This document shows, piece by piece, positions 6,886 through 15,856 of a DNA stretch of 22,433 nucleotides. The translations under genes were made by a program, and so were the position numbers. This DNA comes from CAZKUR01 sp964556005 (GTDB taxonomy: Bacteria; Bacteroidota; Ignavibacteria; Ignavibacteriales; Ignavibacteriaceae): NCBI GenBank assembly GCA_964556005.1, contig CAZKUR010000064.1, forward strand, positions 1 to 22,433, read 5' to 3'. Within the stretch, counting starts at the first letter, position 1, and each line of letters opens with the position of its first letter. The notes beneath the pieces were generated by a model that had not been told where the DNA came from, made no database searches, and worked only from the letters and a program-made list of their open reading frames with translations.

Positions 6886-8994
6886 CTATTTAGTTTCCAC
6901 TAATTCTTTTTTTGCATTCCTTGCAATAGTCATTTCAATCAAAGCCAGAATCAACGCAATAATTAAAAAGTATTTCCACAGTTCCGAACCAAAGCGCGCC
7001 TGCAAAACAACCTTTACTGGATCTTCATTTTTATTTATTGTTATATGTATCCCCTTGAAATTTATTTCTTTCAGGTAATTATCAAAATCTTTATCAGTTA
7101 GATATTTTGTTACAGATTCAAGAGGATCGGTATTAATGGAAAATTCACTAATTAATTTATTACCGGAATAAACTTTATAATTTCCGGCTAAAATCGTTTT
7201 TTTGAAATTAATAAATTCCCGGTTTGATTGTTCATCAAGTTTAAAAAATTCTTCCGACTTATCCGGACGCACGATTTTAATTTGAGGAGAAGTTTGTGTC
7301 CCGATATTTAGATTTATTTCATCCCCAGCAGTATAACCTGATTCTTCCTTATCATTCGCAGCAAGATAGAAGATTGATTTATGCATCAAAGGTGCGAAAA
7401 TATTTTTATACGGAAAATCACTCCAGCTTAGGACAGGTGCAGTATTGTACAAAAACACTTTCCCGTTCCCTATTTTATATTCACTTAGGAAAGCAGAACC
7501 GTCCACTAATGTTATTATGTTCTTGCCTTTTCCCTCATTGGTTATTCTGAAGTAGTGAAAAATTTTCGGCGATTCAATTCTATTCTGCTTATCTTTTTTA
7601 AGAAAAATATCCTGAAATAAAGGATGCTCGAGATCAACCTGCTCAAAATTAAAAGAATTATTTTGATTATTGATTTCTCCAACCGAGCTGGTTGGTGATG
7701 GAAGACCTAATGCTGAAGTAAGTTTGGCAAAATCCTCAGAGGTGGAATTTTCTCCGGGCATTAAAATCAATCCTCCTCCGTTTGAAAGATAAGATTTTAA
7801 AACACTTGTATTCGAAATATTCTTACTGCCTATTAGTACAATTACATCATAATCATTTAGGTTTAACGATGAAAGCTGGTCAAGATCTCTTTCCGTTATT
7901 TTAATTGTATTTTGATTCTGACCGGCAGTTAATGCTAACCTTATAAATTTATCATCACCGGAATTATCCGAAAAAATTGCCACCGGAATTTCGTCGGGAA
8001 TATAGATATTTGTATATCTTTTGTTGTCCTGAAGGATATCATCATCCTCAATTTCGGCAAAGACATTAACATGGCCTGTTTTCTTTACAACCGCATCCAT
8101 TTGAATAATCTTTGACTCTCCTGGCTGAAGGTTAACACTTTGCTGCGAGCTTCTCTCTCCATCAAGGAAAAGAGAAACCACAAGATTTTTAACCGGCTGT
8201 GCTGAATAATTAGTAACCGTAACACTAAAATTGACAGGTTTATTTTTCTCAAATATTTGCGTGTTAACTTTTAAATCACTTATTCCTATATTGAAAACAT
8301 CATTCCCGGAATAATCGAAAGTGTATAGCTTTATTTTATCATTTAGCAATCTGCTGAGATCGGAAAGCGATTCTTTGTCGGCAAGTCTTCCTTTTTGAAA
8401 ATCCGAAAGCAAATAAATTTCCTTATTGAAATTATCCGATTTGGAAAGAATTTCCGCCGCTTTAACAATCGAGTTATGCAGCATCCCGCTTACATCGGAA
8501 GGAGAGATTTTATCAACTTGTTTTGCCAAACCGGATAAATAGCTTGTCGGCCTTTCATCTCCTTTCCCATTTTCGGAAACCAAAAGCAGTGTGGCATCGT
8601 CGCCTTCCTGCAGTTGACCCAAAAGTTCTTTTATGGTTTCTTTTGCTTGATTCAGATAGGAACCTTTAGGGCCGACAACCGACATGCTGAAAGTATTATC
8701 AAGAATAAAAACTGCTGAAGTTTTTGCGGCTGAAGTAGTCCCTCCGATTGCTACCCCTTTCAATGTCGGCCTTGCAAAAGCGGTGACTATAAAAAGAATA
8801 ATTAAAATTCTCAAAGTTAGAAGAAGCCATTGTTTTAATTTAAGTTTTCTAATTTTATTCTTCTGAAGCTCTTTGAGAAAAGCAAGAGTGCTGAAATCAA
8901 CGCGTTTTAATTTCCTTAAATTTAACAGATGAATTAATACAGGGATCGATGCAGCAAGAAGCCCAAATAAAACTGCAGGATTAAGAAATATCAT
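6886..8994 (-). CDS. BatA/VWA-domain membrane protein
   Basis: The 702-residue product begins with the BatA (aerotolerance regulator) N-terminal domain, FLNPAVLFGLLAASIPVLIHL...LKRVDFSTLAFLKEL. This gives two membrane helices at about 5-24 and 58-76. A von Willebrand A domain follows, starting at VFILDNTFSMS; its metal site is DNTFS rather than DxSxS, and IYLLSDFQKG is the later strand. An immunoglobulin-like CARDB-type segment comes next (about 230-330, NKPVNFSVTVTNYSAQPVKNLVVSLFLDGE). Then there is a glutamine-amidotransferase-like fold (YDVIVLIGSKNIS...LSNGGGLILMPGE), and a C-terminal helix at about 673-692 anchors the protein. Most of the mass is therefore outside the membrane. Such proteins often accompany MoxR ATPase and DUF58 genes; neither is present here. 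The role is probably envelope-related but unproven. Confidence 0.85.
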   Translation of the reverse strand: MIFLNPAVLFGLLAASIPVLIHLLNLRKLKRVDFSTLAFLKELQKNKIRKLKLKQWLLLTLRILIILFIVTAFARPTLKGVAIGGTTSAAKTSAVFILDNTFSMSVVGPKGSYLNQAKETIKELLGQLQEGDDATLLLVSENGKGDERPTSYLSGLAKQVDKISPSDVSGMLHNSIVKAAEILSKSDNFNKEIYLLSDFQKGRLADKESLSDLSRLLNDKIKLYTFDYSGNDVFNIGISDLKVNTQIFEKNKPVNFSVTVTNYSAQPVKNLVVSLFLDGERSSQQSVNLQPGESKIIQMDAVVKKTGHVNVFAEIEDDDILQDNKRYTNIYIPDEIPVAIFSDNSGDDKFIRLALTAGQNQNTIKITERDLDQLSSLNLNDYDVIVLIGSKNISNTSVLKSYLSNGGGLILMPGENSTSEDFAKLTSALGLPSPTSSVGEINNQNNSFNFEQVDLEHPLFQDIFLKKDKQNRIESPKIFHYFRITNEGKGKNIITLVDGSAFLSEYKIGNGKVFLYNTAPVLSWSDFPYKNIFAPLMHKSIFYLAANDKEESGYTAGDEINLNIGTQTSPQIKIVRPDKSEEFFKLDEQSNREFINFKKTILAGNYKVYSGNKLISEFSINTDPLESVTKYLTDKDFDNYLKEINFKGIHITINKNEDPVKVVLQARFGSELWKYFLIIALILALIEMTIARNAKKELVETK

Positions 8995-9183
8995 TTATAA
9001 ATACTGTCTTTCAATTTTGGATTTTAATTATTTCAGAATTCAAAACCCGTTTAGAGGTTAATGAATTTTATAATAATCGACAGGCAAGATAAAAATATAA
9101 TTCCTTTTTAACTACCATACATTTTTTACCTGAACGGAGTTGGTATGAATATTTTTTCTCCCAAATTATTAACTGAGATTAAT

Positions 9184-9215
9184 AATGCTGCCGCAATAAG
9201 AATTACGGCAGCATT
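9184..9215 (-). terminator. Perfect hairpin after the aconitase gene
   Basis: AATGCTGCCG (9184-9193) and CGGCAGCATT (9206-9215) form a 10-bp perfect stem with a 12-base loop, beginning 6 bases past the aconitase stop on the minus strand. The downstream tract is only moderately T-rich. It is the most likely transcript end for the aconitase gene. Confidence 0.65.
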
Positions 9216-9221
9216 TGAAAA

Positions 9222-11486
9222 TTAATTTTTATTCATCTGCGCAATTAAATTAAGAGCGCTTCCTGCCTTAAACCATTTAATCTGTGCCTCATTCATTGTT
9301 TGGTTCAACATGATTTCATCCTGAGATCCGTCCTTATGTTCGATAATCATTTTTAATTGTTTCTCAGGGGCAAGATCTTTTAAGCCTGTAATGCTGACCC
9401 TGTCGTCTTCTTTTATTTTATCATAATCTTTTGGATCGGCAAAAGTTAACGGAAGCATTCCTTGTTTTTTAAGATTTGTCTCATGAATTCTTGCAAAGCT
9501 TTTAACGATTATTGCCCTGCCGCCTAAAAACCTGGGTTCCATTGCAGCATGTTCTCGGCTTGAGCCTTCGCCGTAATTTTCGTCTCCGACAACAACCCAG
9601 TCGGTACCTTTAGCTTTATATTCACGTGCTACTTCCGGGATAGATTTATACTCACCAGTAAAAGTGTTTTTCGTTTTCCCGGCATCGCCTGTGAAAGCGT
9701 TTATCGCACCTATAAACATATTATTAGAAATATTATCCAGGTGCCCTCTGTATCTTAACCACGGTCCTGCCATTGAGATATGATCGGTTGTACATTTCCC
9801 TTTTGCTTTAAGAAGTACCGGCATTCCCGTTAAATCATTTCCATTCCAGGGAGTAAAGGGTGTTAAAAGCTGCAATCTTTCACTATCCGGTTTAACAACT
9901 ACTTCAACATTTTGACCATCTTCAACCGGTGGAATGAATCCGTCTTTACCTTTTAAGAAACCGCTTGGCGGCAATTCCTCACCTTTGGGAGGATCGAGCT
10001 TAACTTTTTCTCCTTTATCATTAACGAGTTCATCCGTAACAGGATTAAACGATAATCTTCCTGCAATTGCCAAGGCAGTCGTCAGTTCGGGACTGGCGAC
10101 AAAAGCCATTGTCTCAGGATTTCCGTCGTTTCGTTTCGCAAAATTCCTGTTGAATGATGTAACGATTGTATTTTTTTCACCTGTTTTCATATCCATTCTT
10201 TTCCACATTCCTATACAAGGACCGCAAGCATTAGCAAGTATCAATCCGCCAAAATCACTTAAGGTTTTCAGTTGTCCGTCCCGTTCAATAGTTGCTCTTA
10301 CCTGTTCGGAACCGGGTGTAATAGTAAACTGAGCCTGGTTTTTCAAACCTTTCGACATAGCTTGTTTTGCGATGCTTGCTGAACGATCTATATCTTCATA
10401 ACTTGAATTGGTACAACTTCCAATTAAACAAACGGAAATTTTATCGGGATAACCGTTTTCTTTCACTACTTCTTTCATCTTTGAAATTGGCCAAGCTTTA
10501 TCAGGTGAAAACGGTCCGTTTAGATGAGGTTCCAATTCACTTAAATTTATTTCCACTACTTGATCAAAATATTTTTGAGGGTTTTCAATAACTTCTTTAT
10601 CAGCAGTTAGTTCATCAGCCAAGCCTTCGCAAAGAGCAGTTACATCGGCACGATCAGTAATCCTCAAATAAGAAGACATCTTTTCATCGAACGGAAAGAC
10701 TGAAGTGGTAGCACCTATTTCCGCTCCCATGTTGCAGATAGTTCCTTTGCCGGTAGCCGAAATCGAATTTGCACCTTCTCCAAAATACTCAACTATAGCA
10801 CCGGTTCCACCTTTTACGGTCAATAACCCTGCTAATTTTAAAATTATATCTTTTGCTGAAGTCCAGCCGTTCATCTTTCCGGTAAGATGAACACCGATAA
10901 GCTTAGGCCACTTTAATTCCCACGGCATTCCTGCCATAACATCAACGGCATCCGCACCACCGACTCCGATTGCAATCATTCCCAAACCTCCGGCATTAGG
11001 AGTATGCGAATCTGTCCCTATCATCATACCTCCGGGGAATGCATAATTTTCCAAAATAACCTGGTGAATTATTCCTGCACCAGGTTTCCAAAATCCTATC
11101 CCATATTTACGTGATATACTTTCAAGAAAATCATAGACTTCCTTATTCTCTTCGGTTGCCCTCAGCAAATCATCTTTTGCTCCTACTTGTGCCTGAATAA
11201 GATGATCGCAGTGTACAGTTGCCGGAACAGCTGTAGTTTTTCGCCCGGCAGACATAAATTGTAAAAGTGCCATTTGAGCTGTAGCATCCTGCATAGCAAC
11301 CCTATCCGGGGCTAACTCGGAATAATCTTTACCTTTAATTAACTCATTTTTAGCGCCGTCCCAAAGATGGGTGTACAATACTTTTTCAGCATAAGTTAAC
11401 GGACGGTTCAATGCTTTCCTAACAGATTCCAGCTTTTCCCTGAATTCAGAATAAACTTTTTGTATCATTTCAAAATTTGCTGTCAT
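9222..11486 (-). CDS. acn: Aconitate hydratase, mitochondrial-type
   Basis: The 754-residue product is a complete aconitase of the mitochondrial subfamily. It interconverts citrate and isocitrate in the TCA cycle. The three Cys ligands of the [4Fe-4S] cluster are present: Cys358 in CLIGSCTNSS, and Cys421 and Cys424 in ANACGPCIGMWKR. They coincide with the numbering of the pig mitochondrial enzyme. Other signatures are MQDATAQMALLQF, HCDHLIQAQVG, IGTDSHTPNAGGLGM and, in the swivel domain, GDENYGEGSSREHAA, which carries the catalytic Ser region. The start is the ATG at 11484-11486. The gene stands alone, with 386 bases of AT-rich sequence before the divergent pilin-like cassette and a hairpin after its stop. 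No other TCA-cycle gene lies in the window. Confidence 0.97.
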   Translation of the reverse strand: MTANFEMIQKVYSEFREKLESVRKALNRPLTYAEKVLYTHLWDGAKNELIKGKDYSELAPDRVAMQDATAQMALLQFMSAGRKTTAVPATVHCDHLIQAQVGAKDDLLRATEENKEVYDFLESISRKYGIGFWKPGAGIIHQVILENYAFPGGMMIGTDSHTPNAGGLGMIAIGVGGADAVDVMAGMPWELKWPKLIGVHLTGKMNGWTSAKDIILKLAGLLTVKGGTGAIVEYFGEGANSISATGKGTICNMGAEIGATTSVFPFDEKMSSYLRITDRADVTALCEGLADELTADKEVIENPQKYFDQVVEINLSELEPHLNGPFSPDKAWPISKMKEVVKENGYPDKISVCLIGSCTNSSYEDIDRSASIAKQAMSKGLKNQAQFTITPGSEQVRATIERDGQLKTLSDFGGLILANACGPCIGMWKRMDMKTGEKNTIVTSFNRNFAKRNDGNPETMAFVASPELTTALAIAGRLSFNPVTDELVNDKGEKVKLDPPKGEELPPSGFLKGKDGFIPPVEDGQNVEVVVKPDSERLQLLTPFTPWNGNDLTGMPVLLKAKGKCTTDHISMAGPWLRYRGHLDNISNNMFIGAINAFTGDAGKTKNTFTGEYKSIPEVAREYKAKGTDWVVVGDENYGEGSSREHAAMEPRFLGGRAIIVKSFARIHETNLKKQGMLPLTFADPKDYDKIKEDDRVSITGLKDLAPEKQLKMIIEHKDGSQDEIMLNQTMNEAQIKWFKAGSALNLIAQMNKN

Positions 11487-11872
11487 TTTTTCGACCTTAA
11501 TTTTAGTTACTCAAATATTTTTTATTCAATTACACAAAAATATTAAAAATTAAAGAACTTTTTGATGTTAATTATCGGTTGATCTTAATAAATTCTGATT
11601 TACCAAAAATATTATTAAATATTTTTTAAGATTTTGTACCATTTTGTTACTTGGGGTAAAATTTACAACCATACCGTAAAATGAGCTTTGTTTGAGGTAA
11701 ATCCTTTTATAACAGAAAATTAAAGCATTCAAAATGGAATAAATTCCTTAGGTACTAAAATTGATAGAAATCTATGGTGCGAATGATCTTAATTTTCCAC
11801 CAATTTCAAGAAATTATAAAATCATCTAAAAAGAATTTTTATAAAAAATATTAAGCAGAAAATCAAAATATT
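11487..11872. other. Divergent intergenic region, 386 bases, no gene found
   Basis: This AT-rich stretch separates aconitase (minus) from pilin-like cassette A (plus) and must hold both promoters. I saw no open frame with coding character. No GG-N10-GC (sigma-54) match was found on the plus strand, and there is no convincing TTG...TAnnTTTG pair. The cassette A start at 11873 has no Shine-Dalgarno site (AATCAAAATATT precedes the ATG). Confidence 0.6.
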
Positions 11873-12367
11873 ATGAACACCGGCCAAACTTTATTATCGT
11901 TAGGAGCATTTTTACTATTAGGAGTAATTATCTTAAGAGTCAATGGTAATCTTGCTATAACCGATAATGTTGTACTTAATACAAAATTTAGTGTTTTAGG
12001 CGTTTCACTTGCAAGTTCTTTGGTCGAAGAAGCAAGCAATAAATCCTTTGATCAGGCAACCGACGGGAATGCAGTTTCAAAATTAAATCAACTAACTGTT
12101 CCGGCACATTTAGGACCTGATAACGGCGAAACACTTTCAAGTTTTAACGATTGCGACGACTTTAATAATTATGATACAACAATAACCGATCTGCCTTCTG
12201 CACATTTTCATCTTCACTGTACTGTAACTTATGTTGATCCTTCAAATCCCGATGTCAGCGTAAATCATGCAACATGGAATAAAAAGATTACGGTTTACGC
12301 AACCTCTGCCTTATCAAGCGATACAATTAAAGTTGAATCAATCTTCAGTTATTTTTATTTCAGGTAG
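11873..12367 (+). CDS. Cassette A gene 1: PilV-like pilin-like protein
   Basis: The 164-residue product begins almost directly with a hydrophobic helix (residues about 7-22, LLSLGAFLLLGVIILR). A pilin-like helical region with LASSLVEEASNKSFDQAT follows, resembling PilV-type minor pilins. A beta-rich globular part then contains a conserved LTVPAHLGPD block and a Cys-centred strand HLHCTVTYV. The nearest relative in the window is the gene at 15979. They share LR-N after the helix, EE...K-FD-AT, LT-P--LGPD, and C-VTYV--S-PD--VN. A normal prepilin leader and Glu5 are missing. Gly4-Gln5 could be a cleavage point, but mature position 5 would be Ser. It has Cys94 and Cys116; the paralogue keeps only the second. 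It is the first gene of a tight three-gene operon. Pilin-like is my reading of the layout; the function is unknown. Confidence 0.72.
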   Translation: MNTGQTLLSLGAFLLLGVIILRVNGNLAITDNVVLNTKFSVLGVSLASSLVEEASNKSFDQATDGNAVSKLNQLTVPAHLGPDNGETLSSFNDCDDFNNYDTTITDLPSAHFHLHCTVTYVDPSNPDVSVNHATWNKKITVYATSALSSDTIKVESIFSYFYFR

Positions 12368-12372
12368 GAGGT
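12365..12372 (+). promoter_or_regulatory. Strong ribosome binding site overlapping a stop codon
   Basis: TAGGAGGT contains the TAG stop of cassette A gene 1 and is a near-perfect Shine-Dalgarno sequence 5 bases before the GTG at 12378. It fixes the GTG as the start of gene 2 and suggests translational coupling between the two genes. Confidence 0.8.
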
Positions 12373-12377
12373 AGAAA

Positions 12378-12977
12378 GTGGGTTATAGTACAATTTTAGA
12401 TATTCTCGGTTCTATTATAATGGGCGGGCTGCTGATGCTTATTTTATGGCGGATGAACGCTTCGGCAACCGATAATAACTTTAACTACGGAGCGGAAGTC
12501 GCTTTACAGCAAAACCTGACGACCGTAGCATTAATTTTAGAACACGACTTTAGAAAAATAGGATACTGCAAAGATTACAATAAAATTTTCGATCCGTCGA
12601 AATCCATTCTCTATGCAGATTCAACCAGTATTAAATTTTTAACCGATGATAAAGACAATGGCAATTTGGATACTATGTATTATTATTTAGGCCCAACATC
12701 AGAGTTGACTTCAACTCCTAATCCAAGAGACAGACTTCTGCATAGGGTAATTAATGGGCAAACACATCTAGAAGCAAATTTGGGAGTTACAAAATTTCGA
12801 CTGGTTTATTTTGGCGCTCTTGGAGATACCCTTACTTTGCCAATTGCACATCCTGGAAGCATTTCATTAATTGAGATAGATTTAGCGGTTGAAAATCCCT
12901 ATGCATATAATAATGAATATTCACAGGCATTCTGGCGTCAAATCAGATTAGCCGCAAGAAATTTAAAAAATAGATAA
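12378..12977 (+). CDS. Cassette A gene 2: PilW-like pilin-like protein
   Basis: The 199-residue product starts at GTG behind a strong Shine-Dalgarno site. The N-terminal helix (about residues 5-24, TILDILGSIIMGGLLML) leads into ALQQNLTTVALILEHDFRKIGY (about 42-63). This matches the hallmark pattern of PilW-type minor pilins (QxNxxxxxxxLxxDxRxIGY). A loop DDKDNGNLD (90-98) resembles a calcium-binding DxDxDG loop and is also seen in PilW proteins. The paralogue at 16463 aligns along the whole length: QQN, L-DF/LRKIGY, the acidic loop, SNPxDR-L-RV-N, and LG-TK. Only Met-Gly precedes the helix and there is no Glu5, so type IV prepilin processing would be atypical. Assignment as PilW-like is fairly strong; the assembly it serves is not shown. 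Confidence 0.75.
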   Translation: MGYSTILDILGSIIMGGLLMLILWRMNASATDNNFNYGAEVALQQNLTTVALILEHDFRKIGYCKDYNKIFDPSKSILYADSTSIKFLTDDKDNGNLDTMYYYLGPTSELTSTPNPRDRLLHRVINGQTHLEANLGVTKFRLVYFGALGDTLTLPIAHPGSISLIEIDLAVENPYAYNNEYSQAFWRQIRLAARNLKNR

Positions 12978-12989
12978 GGAATAATTTTT

Positions 12990-14285
12990 ATGGTAGGAAA
13001 AGCATCATTGTTTTTGGTTCTCGGATTCAGCTTGATATTTCTCGTTTTTGGTCAGAAATTCAGCAGCTTAGGTAATTCTGCCGTTGATAATATGACCAAT
13101 TATTACAGCGAATCCGTTGCACATGACTGTGCGGCAAGCGGTGCAAATTTGGCCGCCAATCAATTATTTCTAGATCCAACCTGGCGAACTGGATTTACCA
13201 ATCTTAGCTTAAACAACGGGACAATAAATGTTGCCGTAAACGAAATAGATCCTTTTCAAGATATCATTCAAATTGTTTCAACCGGAACTTTTAATGGAAT
13301 AACCAAAAAGGTTACTGTTACTTTAAAGCCAAGTAAATTTTCAAAATTTGCATATTTTTCCGTTAGTGAAGGAGATAATATTTGGTGGATCGGAAAAGAT
13401 ACTGTTTGGGGTCCATTTCACACGCAAGATTATATGAGAGTTGAAAATCACCCTGTTTTTATGGGGAAGGCTACAACTGCAAAGAGCCTAATTTATTACA
13501 CAAATAAAAAAAGTGATGAGCCACATTTTTTCAGCACTTTTGAAGATGGTCAAGATGAACCGCTGCCGACCGACGGATTAGCTCCAATTAAAGCCGCAGC
13601 TCAAAATAACGGCTTTTTTCAGCCGCTTATGAATGATACTGTTGTTACCGGAGGTAATAACGGCGGCGGATGGGGATGGAATAAACACCATCATACTACT
13701 ACGACAATTACACCTGACACTGCATACATTACTTTTGTTAATGACAGTGTCCAAATTAAATTGGGATATGATAAGACTGCTCATACGTATTTAACTCACA
13801 CTTTAGCACCCAACGGTGCTATTTATGTCGAAGGTATGGATGTGCGGTTAAAAGGAACAGTGCAAGGACAATATACGGTAGCTTCTGATTGTAATATCTA
13901 TTTAGATGATGACATCGTTTATAAAAATAATCCAAATATCATTAACAACAATAATACAGACCTGCTTGGAATAGTTGCACAAAAGAATGTTATAATTACA
14001 GATAACAAAGCAAACCATAAAGACATAAATATAGACGCTGCAATTTATACGCAGGGCAGTTTTACCGCTGAAAATTATGACAACCTTCCCGTTTGCGGTA
14101 ACATTAATTTGATAGGCGGAATTACTCAAAATGTCAGAGGTCCTGTGGGATTGTTCAACTATGGTGGAAATATTTCCAGCGGATTTGCAAAAAGATATGC
14201 TTATGATCAAAGACTCATGATCAGTTCACCGCCGTTTTTCCCGGGTACAGGACGTTTTGAAATAGTATCGTGGCTGGATGAATAA
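12990..14285 (+). CDS. Cassette A gene 3: PilX-like N-terminus with DUF4900-like C-terminal part
   Basis: The 431-residue product has an N-terminal helix (about 5-20, ASLFLVLGFSLIFLVF) followed by YSESVAHDCAASGANLAANQLF. This is a PilX/GspK-like pattern in which the chain leaves the membrane and packs as a helix. The middle part is beta-rich. A Gly/Trp/His-rich linker, GGNNGGGWGWNKHHHTTTT (221-239), is absent from the paralogue. The C-terminal half has beta-helix-like steps and a DUF4900-like end: LLGIVAQKNVIIT, NINLIGGITQNVRGPVG, YAYDQRL, FPGTGRFEIVSWLDE. The paralogue at 17013 ends in the same way (RFTIVSWWE). AAGGA lies upstream at the end of gene 2. The protein is probably exported with its N-terminus in the inner membrane. 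The DUF4900 name is from memory of the pattern, not from a search. Confidence 0.7.
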   Translation: MVGKASLFLVLGFSLIFLVFGQKFSSLGNSAVDNMTNYYSESVAHDCAASGANLAANQLFLDPTWRTGFTNLSLNNGTINVAVNEIDPFQDIIQIVSTGTFNGITKKVTVTLKPSKFSKFAYFSVSEGDNIWWIGKDTVWGPFHTQDYMRVENHPVFMGKATTAKSLIYYTNKKSDEPHFFSTFEDGQDEPLPTDGLAPIKAAAQNNGFFQPLMNDTVVTGGNNGGGWGWNKHHHTTTTITPDTAYITFVNDSVQIKLGYDKTAHTYLTHTLAPNGAIYVEGMDVRLKGTVQGQYTVASDCNIYLDDDIVYKNNPNIINNNNTDLLGIVAQKNVIITDNKANHKDINIDAAIYTQGSFTAENYDNLPVCGNINLIGGITQNVRGPVGLFNYGGNISSGFAKRYAYDQRLMISSPPFFPGTGRFEIVSWLDE

Positions 14286-14366
14286 ATTTTAAAATGGTTT
14301 TTATTTGTAAACGAAATAATTGAATTTATTTATTTTTAAAAAAAATATAAATTTCTGGAAGGATTT

Positions 14367-14399
14367 ATAAACATGAGCCTAATTCAGGCTCATGTTTAT
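14367..14399 (+). terminator. 14-bp perfect hairpin between cassette A and the regulator
   Basis: ATAAACATGAGCCT (14367-14380) pairs perfectly with AGGCTCATGTTTAT (14386-14399) around a 5-base loop, followed by TATTTTCT. It is 82 bases past the stop of cassette A gene 3 and 47 bases before the regulator start. It looks like an intrinsic terminator that ends the cassette A transcript. Confidence 0.7.
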
Positions 14400-14445
14400 T
14401 ATTTTCTAAACAGAATGAAGAAATTATATATAAGGTTGGAATAAG

Positions 14446-15807
14446 TTGGACATAACAATTTTAGTTGTAGATGATGAGCCTGATTACCTGGAACTTATGA
14501 AGGGAATTTTAGAACAAGAGGGCTACGATAAAATATTAACCGAAACAAATCCCTTAAATGTCGATTCGATTTTAAAACAAAATAAAATTGATCTTGTTAT
14601 TCTTGATATTTACATGCCGCAAAAAAACGGCATCGAAGTATTGGATGAAATTTTCCAAGCATATCCTCACATTCCCGTTATAATAGTTACAGCCGTAGAT
14701 GAAGTAAATATAGCACTGAAAGCAGTTCATTTGGGAGCATATGAGTTTATAATCAAGCCCCCGGATGTTGACCGGCTTCTATTATCCGTTAGGAGAGCAC
14801 TCAGTTACAAGCTATTGGAAAAAGAACGTGATACTTTGAGGAAAACTCTTCACGAGCCATATCACAAGAACAAGGCTTTTGACGACATCATTACAGATTC
14901 CTCTTTGATGCACAAAATATTTGAGCTTGTAGAAATTTTTGCACCTACAGATGAAACAATTTTAATTGAAGGGGAAACAGGTACCGGGAAAGACATGATT
15001 GCCGGAAAGATTCATGAACTTTCAACCCGAAGGACAAAACCTTTTGTAGCAGTAAATTTAGCATCAATATCATCAAGCTTGTTTGAAAGTGAATTGTTCG
15101 GACATGAGAAAGGTTCTTTTACCGGTGCAACAACGGAAAGATTAGGTTATTTTGAAACTGCAAACGGCGGGACAATTTTTTTAGATGAAATCGGCGAACT
15201 GCCGAAGGAATTACAGGGCAAACTGCTTAGAGCAATTCAGTACGGTGAAATATTCAGAATCGGAAGCACAACCCCTGTTCGGCTCGATATTAGAATTATA
15301 ACCGCAACCAATAAGGAATTAATCCGTGAAGTTGAAAGCGGGGATTTCCGTGCAGATTTGTACCATAGATTGAATCGTGGATTCATTCATCTTCCGCCTT
15401 TAAGAAATAGGGGGAATGATGTAATCCTTCTTGCAAATTACTTTTTAAATGCAGGCAATAAAAAATATAATAAAAATATATTGGGCTTTTCAAATATAGC
15501 TTTAGAGCTTCTTAAAAATTATGATTTTCCCGGTAATGTAAGAGAACTTGAAAATATGATTTTTAACGGCATCGTGACAACTAAAAGCGATAGCTTTATT
15601 AATGATTTTGATATTCCCAAAAAAATCCTAATTAAAAAGTACGAAAAAATTCAGGGTGATTTGTTGGTTACTATTGATGAAATCATTAAAAGACATGTAA
15701 TAATGATAACCGAATATACGGATGGAGATCTCAATAAGGCAGCAGCTATACTTGGAGTTAGTGAAAGAACCGTACAAAGAAGATTGAAACAAATCAGGGA
15801 AAGCTAA
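14446..15807 (+). CDS. NtrC-family sigma-54-dependent response regulator
   Basis: The 453-residue product has three domains in the usual order. The receiver domain (about 1-120) has acidic pocket Asp9-Asp10, phospho-acceptor Asp54 in VILDIYMP, Thr82 and Lys104. The AAA+ sigma-54 activator domain (about 148-385) has Walker A GETGTGKD (176-183), the sigma-54-contacting loop GSFTGA (223-228) and Walker B GGTIFLDE (241-248). A Fis-type helix-turn-helix at the C-terminus reads LNKAAAILGVSERTVQRRL. The start is a TTG at 14446, just before DITILVVDDEPD, with AAGG 10 bases upstream; no in-frame ATG fits. It sits between the two pilin-like cassettes on the same strand. This recalls PilR, an NtrC-type activator of pilin genes. 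No partner histidine kinase is in the window. Regulation of the cassettes is inferred from position. Confidence 0.93.
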   Translation: MDITILVVDDEPDYLELMKGILEQEGYDKILTETNPLNVDSILKQNKIDLVILDIYMPQKNGIEVLDEIFQAYPHIPVIIVTAVDEVNIALKAVHLGAYEFIIKPPDVDRLLLSVRRALSYKLLEKERDTLRKTLHEPYHKNKAFDDIITDSSLMHKIFELVEIFAPTDETILIEGETGTGKDMIAGKIHELSTRRTKPFVAVNLASISSSLFESELFGHEKGSFTGATTERLGYFETANGGTIFLDEIGELPKELQGKLLRAIQYGEIFRIGSTTPVRLDIRIITATNKELIREVESGDFRADLYHRLNRGFIHLPPLRNRGNDVILLANYFLNAGNKKYNKNILGFSNIALELLKNYDFPGNVRELENMIFNGIVTTKSDSFINDFDIPKKILIKKYEKIQGDLLVTIDEIIKRHVIMITEYTDGDLNKAAAILGVSERTVQRRLKQIRES

Positions 15808-15816
15808 GACAAATTT

Positions 15817-15856
15817 GGTGCAAGCGACAAACATGACGCCAATAATGTCGCTTACC
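15817..15856 (+). terminator. Hairpin after the response regulator gene
   Basis: AAGCGACA (15822-15829) pairs with TGTCGCTT (15846-15853). GGT/ACC extends the stem past a two-base bulge. It begins 9 bases after the regulator stop and ends before the sigma-54-like element. There is no T-tract, so termination strength is uncertain. Confidence 0.45.

Noticed and set aside
9934..10332. 132-residue open frame on the plus strand
   Set aside because: It lies wholly inside the aconitase gene on the opposite strand, in a region coding for conserved aconitase motifs, and has no ribosome site or recognisable domain.
11770..11795. TGGTGCGAATGATCTT considered as a sigma-54 promoter for cassette A
   Set aside because: The -12 GC at the correct distance from GG is missing (CT instead), and TTG is absent.
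13902..14210. 102-residue minus-strand open frame
   Set aside because: It is antisense to the conserved C-terminal part of cassette A gene 3 and has no recognisable features.
14415..14444. ATG start for the response regulator at 14415
   Set aside because: It is out of frame with the receiver domain and meets a stop at 14442-14444; the TTG at 14446 gives the canonical N-terminus.
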